From positions 918,326 through 982,325 of the forward strand of contig NZ_VLLG01000004.1 in the NCBI RefSeq assembly GCF_007830125.1: DNA of 64,000 nucleotides. The letters are read 5' to 3'. The position numbers and the translations under genes are program-made. This DNA comes from Chitinophaga japonensis (GTDB lineage Bacteria; Bacteroidota; Bacteroidia; Chitinophagales; Chitinophagaceae). Below are positions 1-9,120 of this stretch, piece after piece. Positions within the stretch are counted from its first letter, which is position 1. Every line of letters begins with the position of its first letter. Below the pieces are notes generated by a model. The model was given only the letters and a program-made list of their open reading frames with translations. It was not told where the DNA came from and made no database searches.

Positions 1-1769
1 TTAATACTTTCCTCCACTTCTACAAAATCATACTCACGCACCCTGGCAATCAGTATCTTTTCGTGGTAAGTGGGCATCGTATTCTCTGCCGTGTTCAACA
101 GCTCTTCATACAGCTTTTCACCGGGTCGCAGCCCGGTGTAAACGATCTGGATATCCTTACCGGGCTCCCTGCCACTCATACGTATCATTTTCCTTGCCAG
201 ATCTGCGATCTTCACCGGCATCCCCATATCAAAAACAAAAATTTCCCCGCCCTGGCCCATTACACCGGCTTCCAGCACCAGTTGGCAGGCTTCCGGGATC
301 GTCATAAAATACCGGGTAATATCCGGATGGGTAACCGTGAGCGGCCCCCCCTGTTCGAGTTGTCTCCTGAACCTGGGTATCACGGAGCCGTTAGAGCCCA
401 GCACATTGCCGAAGCGTGTGGTGATAAAGCGGGTGGGTTTCCCGGCCAGGTAACGGTTGTAGGACTGGGTAAATATCTCTGCGATCCTCTTGGATGCGCC
501 CATGACATTGGTAGGGTTAACGGCCTTGTCCGTAGATACCATTACGAACTTTTCCACTTCAAACTCAACGGACAGCTCCGCCAGTATCTTGGTGCCCAGC
601 ACATTGTTCAGCACTGCAATGGAAGGGTTCTTCTCCATCATAGGCACATGCTTGTATGCGGCGGCATGATACACGATAGCCGGCGCATATACTTCAAACA
701 ACTGGCGCATACGCGATTCGTCACACACATTACCGATAAAGGGGACTACCGGCACATCGGGCATTAGCTCCGATATTTCCAGCTCCAGCTCATGCAGGGG
801 CGATTCCGCCTTATCACAAAGGACAATGGCGGCAGGCGCATATTTTGTCAGTTGCCTTACCAACTCACTGCCTATGGAGCCGGCGGCGCCTGTTACCAAT
901 ATTGATCTGCCTGCCAGCTCCTGGCTGAGTTGCTGGTTCTGTATGCGGATCACAGACCTTTCCAGCAGATCCTCAATGTTGATGTCTTTGAGCTGGGCAT
1001 TGTCCCAGCCGCTGCTGATCCACTTGTCTACCGGCAACACTTTCTGCACCCGGATGTTCAGCGATACGCATTGTTCCACAAGCTCGTTCAGCAAGGAGGT
1101 CTCGATCTGCTCATCTGCAATAATAAGGAGCCGGATCCGCTCCTGTTTAACAAGCTTCTGCAAAGACAGGCTGTTGGCAGCATAAATGGGCAGTCCTTCC
1201 AGCCGCATCCCGGCATGGGCGTCTTTATCGTCCAGGAAGGCCACCACTTTGATACTTACATTATCATCCTCTCCTATCATCTTCCTCACCATCTGCCCGG
1301 AGTGGCCGGTGTTGTATACCGCGGCCCTGATCTTGTTCTCATTACTGTAGCGCCAGTAAAACCGGAAAAACCATTTTACCACCAGGCGGTAAGAAAGCCA
1401 GATGAACGTACTGGTAAAGAAGTTAATGAAGATGACAGAAAGCGGGAAAATGTCGCCCGTTTTGTTCAATACCCGCGAGTTGTCCACATAGTAATACACT
1501 ACTGCGCAGGAAAGGCCCAGGCAGGAGATACGCCCTATATCCGCTACGCTGGTATAGCGCACAATACCGGTGTAGGTGCGGAACAGCAGGGAAAGCAACA
1601 GGGTAACCCCCACCACTACACTCAGGATAGTGACTAACGGATACCGCCTAAACGCTTCCAGGTCAAAGTTTAACCGTAACAGTAGCGCGAGGTAGATTGC
1701 TATGCTGGCACAAGCAATATCTAATATGAGTATCAGCCATGAGGGGGTTATCCAAGATCGCTTAATCAT
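1..1769 (-). CDS. CapD/FlaA1-type nucleoside-diphosphate-sugar 4,6-dehydratase, C-terminus cut by window edge
   Basis: Membrane-bound SDR-type enzyme that modifies UDP-linked amino sugars for capsule, LPS or exopolysaccharide. The first ATG at 1769-1767 opens a frame that is still open at base 1 (589 codons seen); relatives are around 620-650 residues, so roughly 30-60 residues are missing. Residues 10-130 hold about four hydrophobic segments, followed by a first nucleotide-binding-like domain. The catalytic SDR domain begins near residue 291 with VTGAAGSIGSE (GxxGxxG). It then shows YHAAAYKHVP and STDKAVNPTNVMGASK, in which Met423 and Lys427 fit the (S/T)-M-K active site of the WbpM/FlaA1 branch rather than the usual YxxxK. 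RPGEKLYEELL near the end is also typical. The family is secure; the exact sugar substrate is not. Confidence 0.93.
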   Translation of the reverse strand, partial: MIKRSWITPSWLILILDIACASIAIYLALLLRLNFDLEAFRRYPLVTILSVVVGVTLLLSLLFRTYTGIVRYTSVADIGRISCLGLSCAVVYYYVDNSRVLNKTGDIFPLSVIFINFFTSTFIWLSYRLVVKWFFRFYWRYSNENKIRAAVYNTGHSGQMVRKMIGEDDNVSIKVVAFLDDKDAHAGMRLEGLPIYAANSLSLQKLVKQERIRLLIIADEQIETSLLNELVEQCVSLNIRVQKVLPVDKWISSGWDNAQLKDINIEDLLERSVIRIQNQQLSQELAGRSILVTGAAGSIGSELVRQLTKYAPAAIVLCDKAESPLHELELEISELMPDVPVVPFIGNVCDESRMRQLFEVYAPAIVYHAAAYKHVPMMEKNPSIAVLNNVLGTKILAELSVEFEVEKFVMVSTDKAVNPTNVMGASKRIAEIFTQSYNRYLAGKPTRFITTRFGNVLGSNGSVIPRFRRQLEQGGPLTVTHPDITRYFMTIPEACQLVLEAGVMGQGGEIFVFDMGMPVKIADLARKMIRMSGREPGKDIQIVYTGLRPGEKLYEELLNTAENTMPTYHEKILIARVREYDFVEVEESI

Positions 1770-2410
1770 TGGTTACTTTATAGATAAGGTTAAAACTAGA
1801 GTTTCAAATCAATGTTTAATCCATCAACACTTGCAATGTTAATGCCGTTTTTCAATAATTTAAATAATCAATGAAACCGCTTGAATTTTTATAGCTTTTG
1901 TATCAGTGATCTTATTTGTAGTTATTTAAATAAAATCTGAAGTTACCCGCGTGAACGCTTCATACTCGTGGACATGGGTTGGCGGGTGGCATTCCCGGTT
2001 ACAAATTAAGCATTAAAAATCTAAAGTTTCATTCATCGGCATTGAACATTTATAAATCTTTTAAAGTAAAATATTTACAAACTTTAATATTACCGGAAAA
2101 GGGAAACTTCACACTCTCGCCACACTGAATGATTTCCGACTTTGCGCATTCTTTACACTAACAGTTGACACCCGGAAATCATATAATTTAATTTTTCATT
2201 AATAGTAGAAGGATCCGGAAAGAAAGTAGTTTTTCGTAACAGCATAACGTTGGCAATTTTTCTTGTATACTGCTAAAACAAAACCGTGCCAGCTTTATTG
2301 CTGAGACAGCTATCTTCAAAAGCATGTGTTTATATAACAATCCAGCTTGTTTTTTGTTGCCTGCCCGGTAACAATAACTGTTACAAAGCCGTCAAGTGTA
2401 AATTACCTTA
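1770..2410. other. AT-rich intergenic region between divergent genes
   Basis: About 640 bases with no credible coding frame on either strand. It must hold the promoters of the leftward capD-like gene and the rightward GntR gene. I found no full TTTG/TAnnTTTG promoter match. A small inverted repeat, gtaaca-N5-tgttac, lies at 2368-2384. No tRNA or riboswitch-like structure was recognised. Confidence 0.5.
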
Positions 2411-2447
2411 AAATGTAAAAAGCAATAAAATTTCTCATTTTACATTT
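2411..2447. promoter_or_regulatory. Inverted repeat upstream of the GntR gene, possible autoregulatory operator
   Basis: aaatgtaaaa (2411-2420) is repeated perfectly inverted as ttttacattt (2438-2447) with a 17-nt spacer, flanked by an outer ccttaa/ttaagg pair. It ends 23 bases before the GntR start codon. A dimeric GntR regulator binding its own leader would fit, but a chance AT-rich palindrome cannot be excluded. Confidence 0.4.
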
Positions 2448-2470
2448 ATATTAAGGATAAATATTAACAG

Positions 2471-3490
2471 ATGAAGCCGCTGCATATTGACACCAACAGC
2501 AAAGTACCCGTATACCTCCAGATAGTAGATTCCATCATGGCCGCCGTACGGGACGGCGATCTGCGGCGGGACGAGCAGATACCTTCCATTAACGAGTTCA
2601 GCGAGCAATACCTGCTTTCCAGGGGCACCGTGGAAAAGGCGTATAAAGAGCTGCGCGAGAAAAAGGTTATCCTGTCTGTAAAGGGAAAAGGGTACTTCAT
2701 TTACCGCACGGATGTAAACATGCCGCTGCGGGTGCTGCTGCTGTTCAACAAGATCAGCAATTATAAAAAGCAGATATACAATGCGTTTGTAAAGACCCTG
2801 GGCGAAGGCGTATTCGTAGACCTGCACATCCATCACTGCAACGTACAGTTGTTTGACAGCCTTATCTGCAACAACCTGGGAGATTACGACCACTATGTGA
2901 TCATGCCGCATTTCTATGACCAGCCGGAGAAAGTGCTGCAGATCATACGGCAGATACCGGAGCAACAATTACTGCTGCTGGACAAGGACCTGCCGGGCAT
3001 TACCGGCAGGCACGCAGCCGTGTACCAGAACTTTGAAAAGGATATTTACGAGGCCCTGTACGATGCCCTGCCCTCCCTGAAGAAATATACCAGCCTGGTG
3101 TTCGTAAATCCCAGCACCATTGTGCCTTACCCGCCGGAGATCAGGAAAGGCTTCCAGTACTTCTGCCGTATGCACGATTTTGAGTTTTCCGTGATGGAAG
3201 GCGTTGAGCTGAGCACGCCCGTAAAAGCAGGACAGGCCTTTATTGTAATTGAAGAGACCGACCTGGTGAACCTGGTGAAGATATGCCGCCAGAACGGGCT
3301 CACCATAGGGGAAGCGGTAGGTATTGTATCCTATAATGAAACGCCGCTGAAGGAGATCCTGCTGGATGGCATTACCGTTATCTCCACCGACCATGAACAA
3401 ATGGGCGTTACTGCCGCCCGGATGATACTGGAAAAAAGTACGGAAAAGATAAAAAATCCTTTCAAGCTTATTTTACGGCGGTCTCTGTAG
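2471..3490 (+). CDS. GntR-family transcriptional regulator with periplasmic-binding-protein-like ligand domain
   Basis: 339 residues. Residues 8-80 form a GntR winged helix-turn-helix (VPVYLQIVDSIMAAV, then EQIPSINEFSEQYLLSRGTVEKAY in two parts, then the KGKGYFI wing). From residue about 85 on, the protein resembles a LacI/periplasmic-binding sugar domain, with an effector site predicted between two lobes. It ends 46 bases from the converging lutC end, so it lies next to the distal end of the rhamnose/lactate operon. GntR proteins with this C-terminal domain are common sugar regulators in Bacteroidota, so control of the rhamnose operon is a reasonable inference, though the sequence does not prove it. 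The start follows an aggata-like purine stretch. Confidence 0.88.
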   Translation: MKPLHIDTNSKVPVYLQIVDSIMAAVRDGDLRRDEQIPSINEFSEQYLLSRGTVEKAYKELREKKVILSVKGKGYFIYRTDVNMPLRVLLLFNKISNYKKQIYNAFVKTLGEGVFVDLHIHHCNVQLFDSLICNNLGDYDHYVIMPHFYDQPEKVLQIIRQIPEQQLLLLDKDLPGITGRHAAVYQNFEKDIYEALYDALPSLKKYTSLVFVNPSTIVPYPPEIRKGFQYFCRMHDFEFSVMEGVELSTPVKAGQAFIVIEETDLVNLVKICRQNGLTIGEAVGIVSYNETPLKEILLDGITVISTDHEQMGVTAARMILEKSTEKIKNPFKLILRRSL

Positions 3491-3536
3491 TAACAATTCC
3501 ACATATAGTGTACTACAATTTGAGGCGGAGAACGGT

Positions 3537-4124
3537 CTATACCTTCAGGAATATGGTCAGGCTTTTGGCGCCATGCGCACCCAGCACCAGGGACTGCTCT
3601 ATATCCGCCGTTTTGGAAGGGCCGGCAATGAACACCCCGAAGCCCGTATGCTGATCCCCTATCCGCTCATAGGCGTGATGCATGGTGGGCACCAGGTCTT
3701 CCACCGCCAGCACCACGGCCAGGTGCTGGGCAATAAAAGGCAGCACCCGCACCTGCAGCTCCTGTTCCGTGATCCATAACGCGCCATTTTCCGCTACGCC
3801 CAGTTGCGCCTTTACTATCGCCAGGTCCGCCTGTTGCAACTGGCGGCCATCACCGGTTTGCCAGCCGGCGGGTATGTCCCCTCCGTACCAGTGCGGGTTT
3901 ACCGCTACCACCTGTTCAATGCCGGGCAGATACTCCCGGACCAGGGCCGGTATCTCCGACTCCTGCCGGATCTCCAGCAGGCGGGAGCCCATGCTTTCCG
4001 TTACCTTGCGGTACCCTTCCAGGTCCACCGGCCGGGGAGCGGCCAGTGCATCCAGGTCCGGCAGGGCGGCGCCTTCCGGCTGGCTGGCCTTTACGGCCTG
4101 TAATATGCGTTCTCTGCTGTTCAT
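3537..4124 (-). CDS. lutC: Lactate utilisation protein C (LUD domain)
   Basis: 195 residues with a LUD (DUF162) domain covering most of the length (QADLAIVKAQLGVAENGALW, later IAGPSKTADIEQSLVLGAHG). LutC works with LutA and LutB to oxidise L-lactate to pyruvate in the cytoplasm, passing electrons to the respiratory chain. The ATG overlaps the lutB stop as ATGA (4121-4124), so the two are translationally coupled. It is the last gene of the rhamnose operon. The family assignment is firm; its exact role within the complex is known only from work in other species. Confidence 0.93.
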   Translation of the reverse strand: MNSRERILQAVKASQPEGAALPDLDALAAPRPVDLEGYRKVTESMGSRLLEIRQESEIPALVREYLPGIEQVVAVNPHWYGGDIPAGWQTGDGRQLQQADLAIVKAQLGVAENGALWITEQELQVRVLPFIAQHLAVVLAVEDLVPTMHHAYERIGDQHTGFGVFIAGPSKTADIEQSLVLGAHGAKSLTIFLKV

Positions 4125-5494
4125 CGTCTGTTCTTTTTATACCATGCTGCAAAGGAGCTGTGAGGGGGCGGCGGCATTTCCCTTTGTTTGTACCAGGGAT
4201 TAAAACGGTTGTTTACCAGGCCCGGCGCTACGCGCATGACCCAGCGCCCCGCCCTGCCTGCCAGCCTGTACAGCCCGGGGCGGGACAATACGGCGGTGAC
4301 CAGTTGCATACCGGCTGTTTTGGAGGCAGCCGCCTGCCCTTCCTGTGTGATTACCTGTCTCCATTTATACAACTGCTGGTGTATATCTATCTTCACCGGG
4401 CACACGTTGGAGCAGGAACCGCAGAGGGTGGATGCAAAAGGCAGGTCGGCATATTGCCTGATGTCCAGGTTGGGCGCCAGTATAGCTCCTATAGGCCCGG
4501 CAATGGCATTATGATAGCTGTGCCCTCCGCTGCGGCGGTATACGGGGCAGGTATTCATACAGGCCCCGCAGCGGATGCATTTCAGTGAATTGCGGAAGTC
4601 CTCCCGTCCCAGTTGCCGGCTGCGGCCATTGTCCACCAGTACGATATGCAGTTGCTGCCCGGGTTTTGGCCTGCGGAAATGGCTGCTGTAGGTGGTAATG
4701 GGCTGCCCGGTGGCGCTGCGGGCCAGCAGCCGCAGGAATACGCCCAGGTGCCGGCGCTGCGGCACTATCTTTTCAATGCCCATGCAGGCAATATGCACAT
4801 CGGCCAGGTGTGCGCCCATATCCGCATTGCCTTCATTGGTGCACACCACCAGCTCCCCCGTTTCCGCTACGGCAAAATTCACCCCGGTAATGGCTACGCG
4901 TGACTGCAGGAATTCCTTCCGCAGGTGCGCGCGGGCGGCGGCGGTCAGGAACTGCGGGTCTGCATTGCCGGCCGGCGTGCCCAGGTGCTCGTGGAACAGG
5001 TCCCCGATCTCCTCTTTCTTCTTATGGATACAGGGCAGCACAATATGGCTGGGCGGCTCCTTGGCCAGTTGCACAATGCGCTCGCCCAGGTCCGTATCCA
5101 CTACCTCGATACCGTTGGCTGCCAGGTAAGGATTTAAATGACATTCTTCCGTAAGCATGGACTTGCTCTTCACGATGCGCTGTACGCCCTGCTGCTGCAA
5201 CAATTGCAGCACAATACGGTTATGCTCTTCCGCATCGGCCGCCCAGTGCACTACCGCGCCGTTCTTCAGGGCCTGCTGCTCAAACTCCAGCAGGTACTGG
5301 TGCAGGTTGCCCAGCACATTGTGCTTGATGCGGGAAGCCGTTTCGCGCAGGGTTTCCCATTCCGGGATGGTCCAGGCTATTTTGTCGCGTTTCTGGCGTA
5401 CCCACCACAGTGTTTCATCATGCCAGTTCACCCGCGGCTCATCAGTGTTGAACTGTTCGGCGAGGGAGGCGTGGTCTTTTATAGCTGTATCCAT
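4121..5494 (-). CDS. lutB: Lactate utilisation iron-sulfur protein B
   Basis: 457 residues. The N-terminal half is a LUD domain (VNFAVAETGELVVCTNEGNA). The second half carries two 4Fe-4S clusters: CIRCGACMNTCP and, later, CGSCSNVCPVKIDIH. This is the electron-transfer core of the LutABC L-lactate oxidase. It lies 39 bases downstream of lutA and overlaps lutC by four bases. Placement behind rhamnose genes makes sense because rhamnose breakdown through a lactaldehyde dehydrogenase yields L-lactate. Confidence 0.95.
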   Translation of the reverse strand: MDTAIKDHASLAEQFNTDEPRVNWHDETLWWVRQKRDKIAWTIPEWETLRETASRIKHNVLGNLHQYLLEFEQQALKNGAVVHWAADAEEHNRIVLQLLQQQGVQRIVKSKSMLTEECHLNPYLAANGIEVVDTDLGERIVQLAKEPPSHIVLPCIHKKKEEIGDLFHEHLGTPAGNADPQFLTAAARAHLRKEFLQSRVAITGVNFAVAETGELVVCTNEGNADMGAHLADVHIACMGIEKIVPQRRHLGVFLRLLARSATGQPITTYSSHFRRPKPGQQLHIVLVDNGRSRQLGREDFRNSLKCIRCGACMNTCPVYRRSGGHSYHNAIAGPIGAILAPNLDIRQYADLPFASTLCGSCSNVCPVKIDIHQQLYKWRQVITQEGQAAASKTAGMQLVTAVLSRPGLYRLAGRAGRWVMRVAPGLVNNRFNPWYKQREMPPPPHSSFAAWYKKNRR

Positions 5495-5533
5495 AAATTC
5501 AGTGTAGATGTGTCAATATGCCGATGCGGATAT

Positions 5534-6268
5534 TTACTCATTATTCAGTATTTCCGCAATGTGCAGCACCTTTACCGGGCTTTTCTGCCGGCGGAGGATG
5601 CCTTCCAGGTGCATCAGGCAGCTTACATCATTACCGGTAATATATTCGGCGCCGTTATGAACATGATCGGCAACGCGGTCTTTGCCCATTTTTACGGACA
5701 CCGCCTCTTCAAATACGCAGAAGGTGCCGCCAAAGCCGCAGCATTCGTCTGCACGGTCCAACTGTACCAGCTCCAGCCCGTCCACCAGCTCCAGCAGTTG
5801 CCGGGGCTTGGAAAAGGGCGGGGCCACCAGCTCCGTCATTTGCGAAACATGCAGGCCGCGCTGCCCGTGGCAGCTTTGGTGGATGCCTACTTTATGCGGA
5901 AATTTTGCGCGCAGGTGCTTTACCTGCAATATATCTGTGAGGAATTCGGATAATTCGTATATGCGCTGCCGTATATGCGTAGCGGCAGCTTCATTGCCGG
6001 CTACGTGCAAATGATCCTTTATATGCAGCACGCAACTGCCGGACGGCGCCACAATGTAGTCGTAGGTGCTGAAATGTTCCGTGAACAGCCGGTTGCAGTC
6101 ACCGGTCAGGTGCTTAAAACCGGAATTGGCCATCGGCTGGCCGCAGCAGGTCTGCCCCTGCGGGTAGTGCACGTTACAGCCCAGCTTCTCCAGTAATTGT
6201 AATGTAGCAATGCCTACCTGTGGATAAAACTGATCGATGTAGCATGGTATGAATAGTCCAACTCTCAT
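5534..6268 (-). CDS. lutA: Lactate utilisation protein A, CCG-domain (Fe-S) protein
   Basis: 244 residues with two cysteine-rich CCG domains: GQTCCGQPMANSGF in the first half and DECCGFGGTFCVF in the second. These are the cluster ligands shared with GlpC/HdrB-type proteins. The N-terminus MRVGLFIPCYIDQFYPQ is typical of the LutA/YkgE family. It forms the lactate-oxidising complex with LutB and LutC, immediately downstream. A repeat-rich 71-base gap with a weak hairpin separates it from rhaB, so the lut genes may be transcribed at a lower level than the genes before them. Confidence 0.95.
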   Translation of the reverse strand: MRVGLFIPCYIDQFYPQVGIATLQLLEKLGCNVHYPQGQTCCGQPMANSGFKHLTGDCNRLFTEHFSTYDYIVAPSGSCVLHIKDHLHVAGNEAAATHIRQRIYELSEFLTDILQVKHLRAKFPHKVGIHQSCHGQRGLHVSQMTELVAPPFSKPRQLLELVDGLELVQLDRADECCGFGGTFCVFEEAVSVKMGKDRVADHVHNGAEYITGNDVSCLMHLEGILRRQKSPVKVLHIAEILNNE

Positions 6269-6281
6269 AAACGTTCTTTTG

Positions 6282-6376
6282 AGCTGAAAGCATAAAGCTG
6301 AAAGCTGAAGGCCGATTGCCGCGAATAACTACGAGGCAATCAGCTTCTTGCTTTCTGCTTTACGCCTTCTGCTTTA
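6282..6376. repeat. AAAGCWGAARGC-type inverted repeat spanning the rhaB 3' end
   Basis: The left arm (6282-6312, plus strand) is built of aaagctgaaagc-like units. The right arm (6341-6376, minus strand) is built of aaagcagaaggc-like units, so the two are inverted. In the middle, gattgcc (6314-6320) pairs with ggcaatc (6335-6341) around a 14-nt loop. The right arm is inside rhaB and encodes its last residues, including KAEGVKQKARS. It may be a palindromic interspersed repeat that also works as an attenuating hairpin. Confidence 0.6.
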
Positions 6377-7704
6377 TAAAGCCGCAGCTCCACCAGGTCG
6401 CCGGGTAAGGTGCGGCTGTTCCAGTGCCGGTGTATGGCCAATGCGGCGCCAATGGCAGTAGCCTGCGCCACGGAAGCAGCGTATACCTCCAGGTGGGGAA
6501 ACGCTGCTGCCAGCAGGTGCATGTACAAAGGATTTCTGCTAAAGCCGCCATCTACAAAAATACGCTTCACATCCGTATTGTCAAGCACCAATTGCGTGGA
6601 ATGCTGCTGGGCGGCCACCAGGTCGGTCATTAGCTGGTGATAGGCGGCTTCGTAGGAAGGAAAGTCAGTGAGCGGGCGGCCGGCAAAACGGTTCAGGGCA
6701 GGCTGCTGCGGCCTGCCCAATGTATGGATAAGCGCAGGGTCGTATTCCACCTGCCTGTAATGGTCCGGCGCTACCCCGAAGTGCGCGGCCAGGCGCTGCA
6801 CCTGCTGCTCATGCTCGTGGCCGGCAAACAAGCGGGCGGCCTTTACCGGGCGGCCCTTGTACTCCAGGTAACACAGGCAGTCCTGCTCCAGCTCCGCGGC
6901 GGTAAGCGGGTGATGGTTAAAAGGGTTCAGGGTAATGCACCAGGTGCCGGTGGAGATCAGCGCAAACGGCTCCGTAAAACCGGCCAGGTAAGGTATCAGC
7001 GCGGCAGAACTGTCATGCAGCCCGCCGCCTGCCACCAAGGAATGCCCCTCCAGTTGCGCCGGCACTACCGCATCGGAGGGATGCAGCGGCGGCAGCTTGT
7101 CGAGAATGCCCTCCCTGCGCACCCACTCGTGGTACTGCTGCTCCCGGAAGTTCCACAACATGGTATGGCAGCCAATGCTGGTAATATCCGTACAGGCGTG
7201 ACCGGTAACCAGGAAACTGATGTACTGCGGCAGGTGCAGGGCGTAACGGATGCTGCCGAATAAAGCCGGCTGCAGATGCTTTAACCGGTAGAGCTGCAGG
7301 CCGGAGTTCAGGCTGCCCAGCACCGGCGATGCCGTGATGCCCGGCAGGTCGCCGGCAGTATTATACAGGTCGAAGAAACGCTGCTGCAAGGCTGCCGGGT
7401 ACGGCTTCAGGTAGTTATAAAGGGGGGCGGCCACCTGCCCGTTTTTATCCGTCAGCACAAAGCTGGCGCCATAGGCAGAGCAGTTCACCGCTTTTACCAG
7501 GTAGGTCTCCATGCCCAGCACTTCCCGCAGCCCCTCCTGCACCCAGCGGGTGAGCGCCTGCACATCTTCACAGGGATCGCCGTCCTCGTCGGAAATTTCC
7601 GGCAGGGGACCGTTCTTTTCCCACACAATACGGTAATGCTCATCTATAAGGAACAGCTTCTTGTTGGTTTTGCCGATATCGAGTATAGCGATGACAGGCT
7701 GCAT
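6340..7704 (-). CDS. rhaB: Rhamnulokinase-type FGGY-family carbohydrate kinase
   Basis: 454 residues with the FGGY actin-like ATPase fold. The phosphate-1 loop is AILDIGKTNKKLFLID at the N-terminus, the ISTGTWC region lies mid-protein, and IFVDGGFSRNPLYMHLLA is the C-terminal adenosine-binding signature. It is expected to phosphorylate L-rhamnulose to rhamnulose-1-phosphate, between RhaI upstream and RhaEW. The final residues, KAEGVKQKARS, are encoded by an intergenic-type repeat, so the original C-terminus has probably been replaced or extended. Substrate choice rests on context; FGGY kinases also include fuculo- and xylulokinases. Confidence 0.9.
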   Translation of the reverse strand: MQPVIAILDIGKTNKKLFLIDEHYRIVWEKNGPLPEISDEDGDPCEDVQALTRWVQEGLREVLGMETYLVKAVNCSAYGASFVLTDKNGQVAAPLYNYLKPYPAALQQRFFDLYNTAGDLPGITASPVLGSLNSGLQLYRLKHLQPALFGSIRYALHLPQYISFLVTGHACTDITSIGCHTMLWNFREQQYHEWVRREGILDKLPPLHPSDAVVPAQLEGHSLVAGGGLHDSSAALIPYLAGFTEPFALISTGTWCITLNPFNHHPLTAAELEQDCLCYLEYKGRPVKAARLFAGHEHEQQVQRLAAHFGVAPDHYRQVEYDPALIHTLGRPQQPALNRFAGRPLTDFPSYEAAYHQLMTDLVAAQQHSTQLVLDNTDVKRIFVDGGFSRNPLYMHLLAAAFPHLEVYAASVAQATAIGAALAIHRHWNSRTLPGDLVELRLYKAEGVKQKARS

Positions 7705-7720
7705 ACTAAAAGTTTAAAAC

Positions 7721-7833
7721 CCAAATTCCAAAATCCAAATTCCAAACTGGTGGCAAGCACCCATATAAATAGCAGTTTGCTGATTATTTAAGGGATGTGT
7801 CTCCAATTTTGGAATTTGGATTTTGGAATTTGG
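7721..7833. repeat. Perfect 26-bp inverted repeat in the rhaI-rhaB gap
   Basis: Arms at 7721-7746 and 7808-7833 are exact reverse complements, with a 61-nt loop. Each arm is itself a repetition of ccaaattcca/aaatccaaattcc. The right arm ends five bases outside the rhaI stop. It could form a long RNA hairpin in the rha transcript or be an interspersed palindromic repeat. Confidence 0.85.
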
Positions 7834-7837
7834 AATT

Positions 7838-9112
7838 TTACAATCCCGTAGCCACGGTTTTCAGGCCTCTTTCTTTAATGAGCGCTTCTCTTATCTTCAG
7901 CCGGCGGTACAGTTGTACCGGCTGGAGGGCGCCGCCGTTCAGCAACCGGGCCTGTGCTACCAGGGGCCGCACGTCTGTGCGGTAGGCCTCCTGCAGTATC
8001 TCCTGCGCCGTTACCACGTCATTGGCCTGCCGGGCTTCCGCCAGGGCTTTGGTATCCACCAGCAGGGCCTGCGCATAGGCGATCATAATGGCCTCTACGG
8101 ATTGCAGCAGGTCTTCCAGCGGGTCCTTTACGTTGTGGGAAGCGTCTATCATCCAACCCAGGTCGCTGGCATGATGCATGCCGCGTGCGTCCATGCCTTC
8201 CACCAGCTCGTTGAAGATGAGGAAAAGCTGGTAAGGGTTGATGCTGCCCACGGTCAGGTCGTCATCCCCATACTTGGAGTCATTGAAATGGAAACCGGCC
8301 AGCTTGCCTTCCATCAGCAGCAGGGCCACGATCTGTTCAATGTTGGCGTTCGGCAGGTGGTGCCCCAGGTCTACCAGGGTCAGCGCCTTGTCGCCCAGCT
8401 TGTTGGCCAGCATCAGGGACTGGCCCCAGTCTGCAATAGTAGTAGAATAAAAGTTGGGTTCACAGGACTTGTACTCAATGTACAGCTTCCAATCAGCGGG
8501 AAGCGCGGCATAGATCTCCTGCAGGCTTTCCAGGGTGCGGAGAAATGCTTCGCGGAAATTGAGCTGGCCCGGGAAGTTGGAGCCGTCTGACAACCAGAGG
8601 CTGAGCACATTGGAGCCCAGCTCAATTCCATATTTGACCACTTCTATATTATGTGCTATGGCCTGTTTACGAACGGCCTTGTCCGTATGATGCAGGGAGC
8701 CGAACTTATAGCTCAGCTTTTGCCCGGGCTGGTCCTGGAAGGTATTGGAATTCACCGCATCGAAGCGCAGCCCGTGCTGGGCCGCCAGGGCCTTGATGGC
8801 CGGCGCATTCTCCGGGATGTCCCAGGGAATGTGCAGGGAAATAGCGCCGCTGGCGCGGTTCAGGGCATGCAGCAATCCCACGTCCTCTACCTTCTCTTCG
8901 AGGCTGCGCGGCTCTCCCCCGCCGGAAAAGCGGCCAAAGCGGGTACCGCCGGTGCCCAGCGCCCAACTGGGAATAGCCACCTGGAATTCCTGCAGGCGCT
9001 GCAGCACGTATTGGATGTCGGGCACTTTTTCCGCAGTGAAGGCAAAGGCCCGGGCATGGGCATCGGCCTGATCTGTATTGAATGTATCTATGTGGTGTTG
9101 TTCCAGTTTCAT
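7838..9112 (-). CDS. rhaI: L-rhamnose isomerase, RhaI (Pseudomonas-like) type
   Basis: 424 residues in the xylose-isomerase-like TIM-barrel superfamily. Recognisable segments are WALGTGGTRFGRF near the N-terminus, SLWLSDGSNFPGQ, YIEYKSCEPNFYSTTIADWG, LVDLGHHLPNAN and GFHFNDSKYGDDDL. The conserved Glu, Asp and His residues in these blocks bind the two metal ions. It converts L-rhamnose to L-rhamnulose in the cytoplasm. This is the RhaI form, distinct from the E. coli RhaA form. It follows rhaEW after a 168-base gap that holds an inverted-repeat element and a possible internal promoter. Confidence 0.94.
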   Translation of the reverse strand: MKLEQHHIDTFNTDQADAHARAFAFTAEKVPDIQYVLQRLQEFQVAIPSWALGTGGTRFGRFSGGGEPRSLEEKVEDVGLLHALNRASGAISLHIPWDIPENAPAIKALAAQHGLRFDAVNSNTFQDQPGQKLSYKFGSLHHTDKAVRKQAIAHNIEVVKYGIELGSNVLSLWLSDGSNFPGQLNFREAFLRTLESLQEIYAALPADWKLYIEYKSCEPNFYSTTIADWGQSLMLANKLGDKALTLVDLGHHLPNANIEQIVALLLMEGKLAGFHFNDSKYGDDDLTVGSINPYQLFLIFNELVEGMDARGMHHASDLGWMIDASHNVKDPLEDLLQSVEAIMIAYAQALLVDTKALAEARQANDVVTAQEILQEAYRTDVRPLVAQARLLNGGALQPVQLYRRLKIREALIKERGLKTVATGL

Positions 9113-9120
9113 TTTAATCC

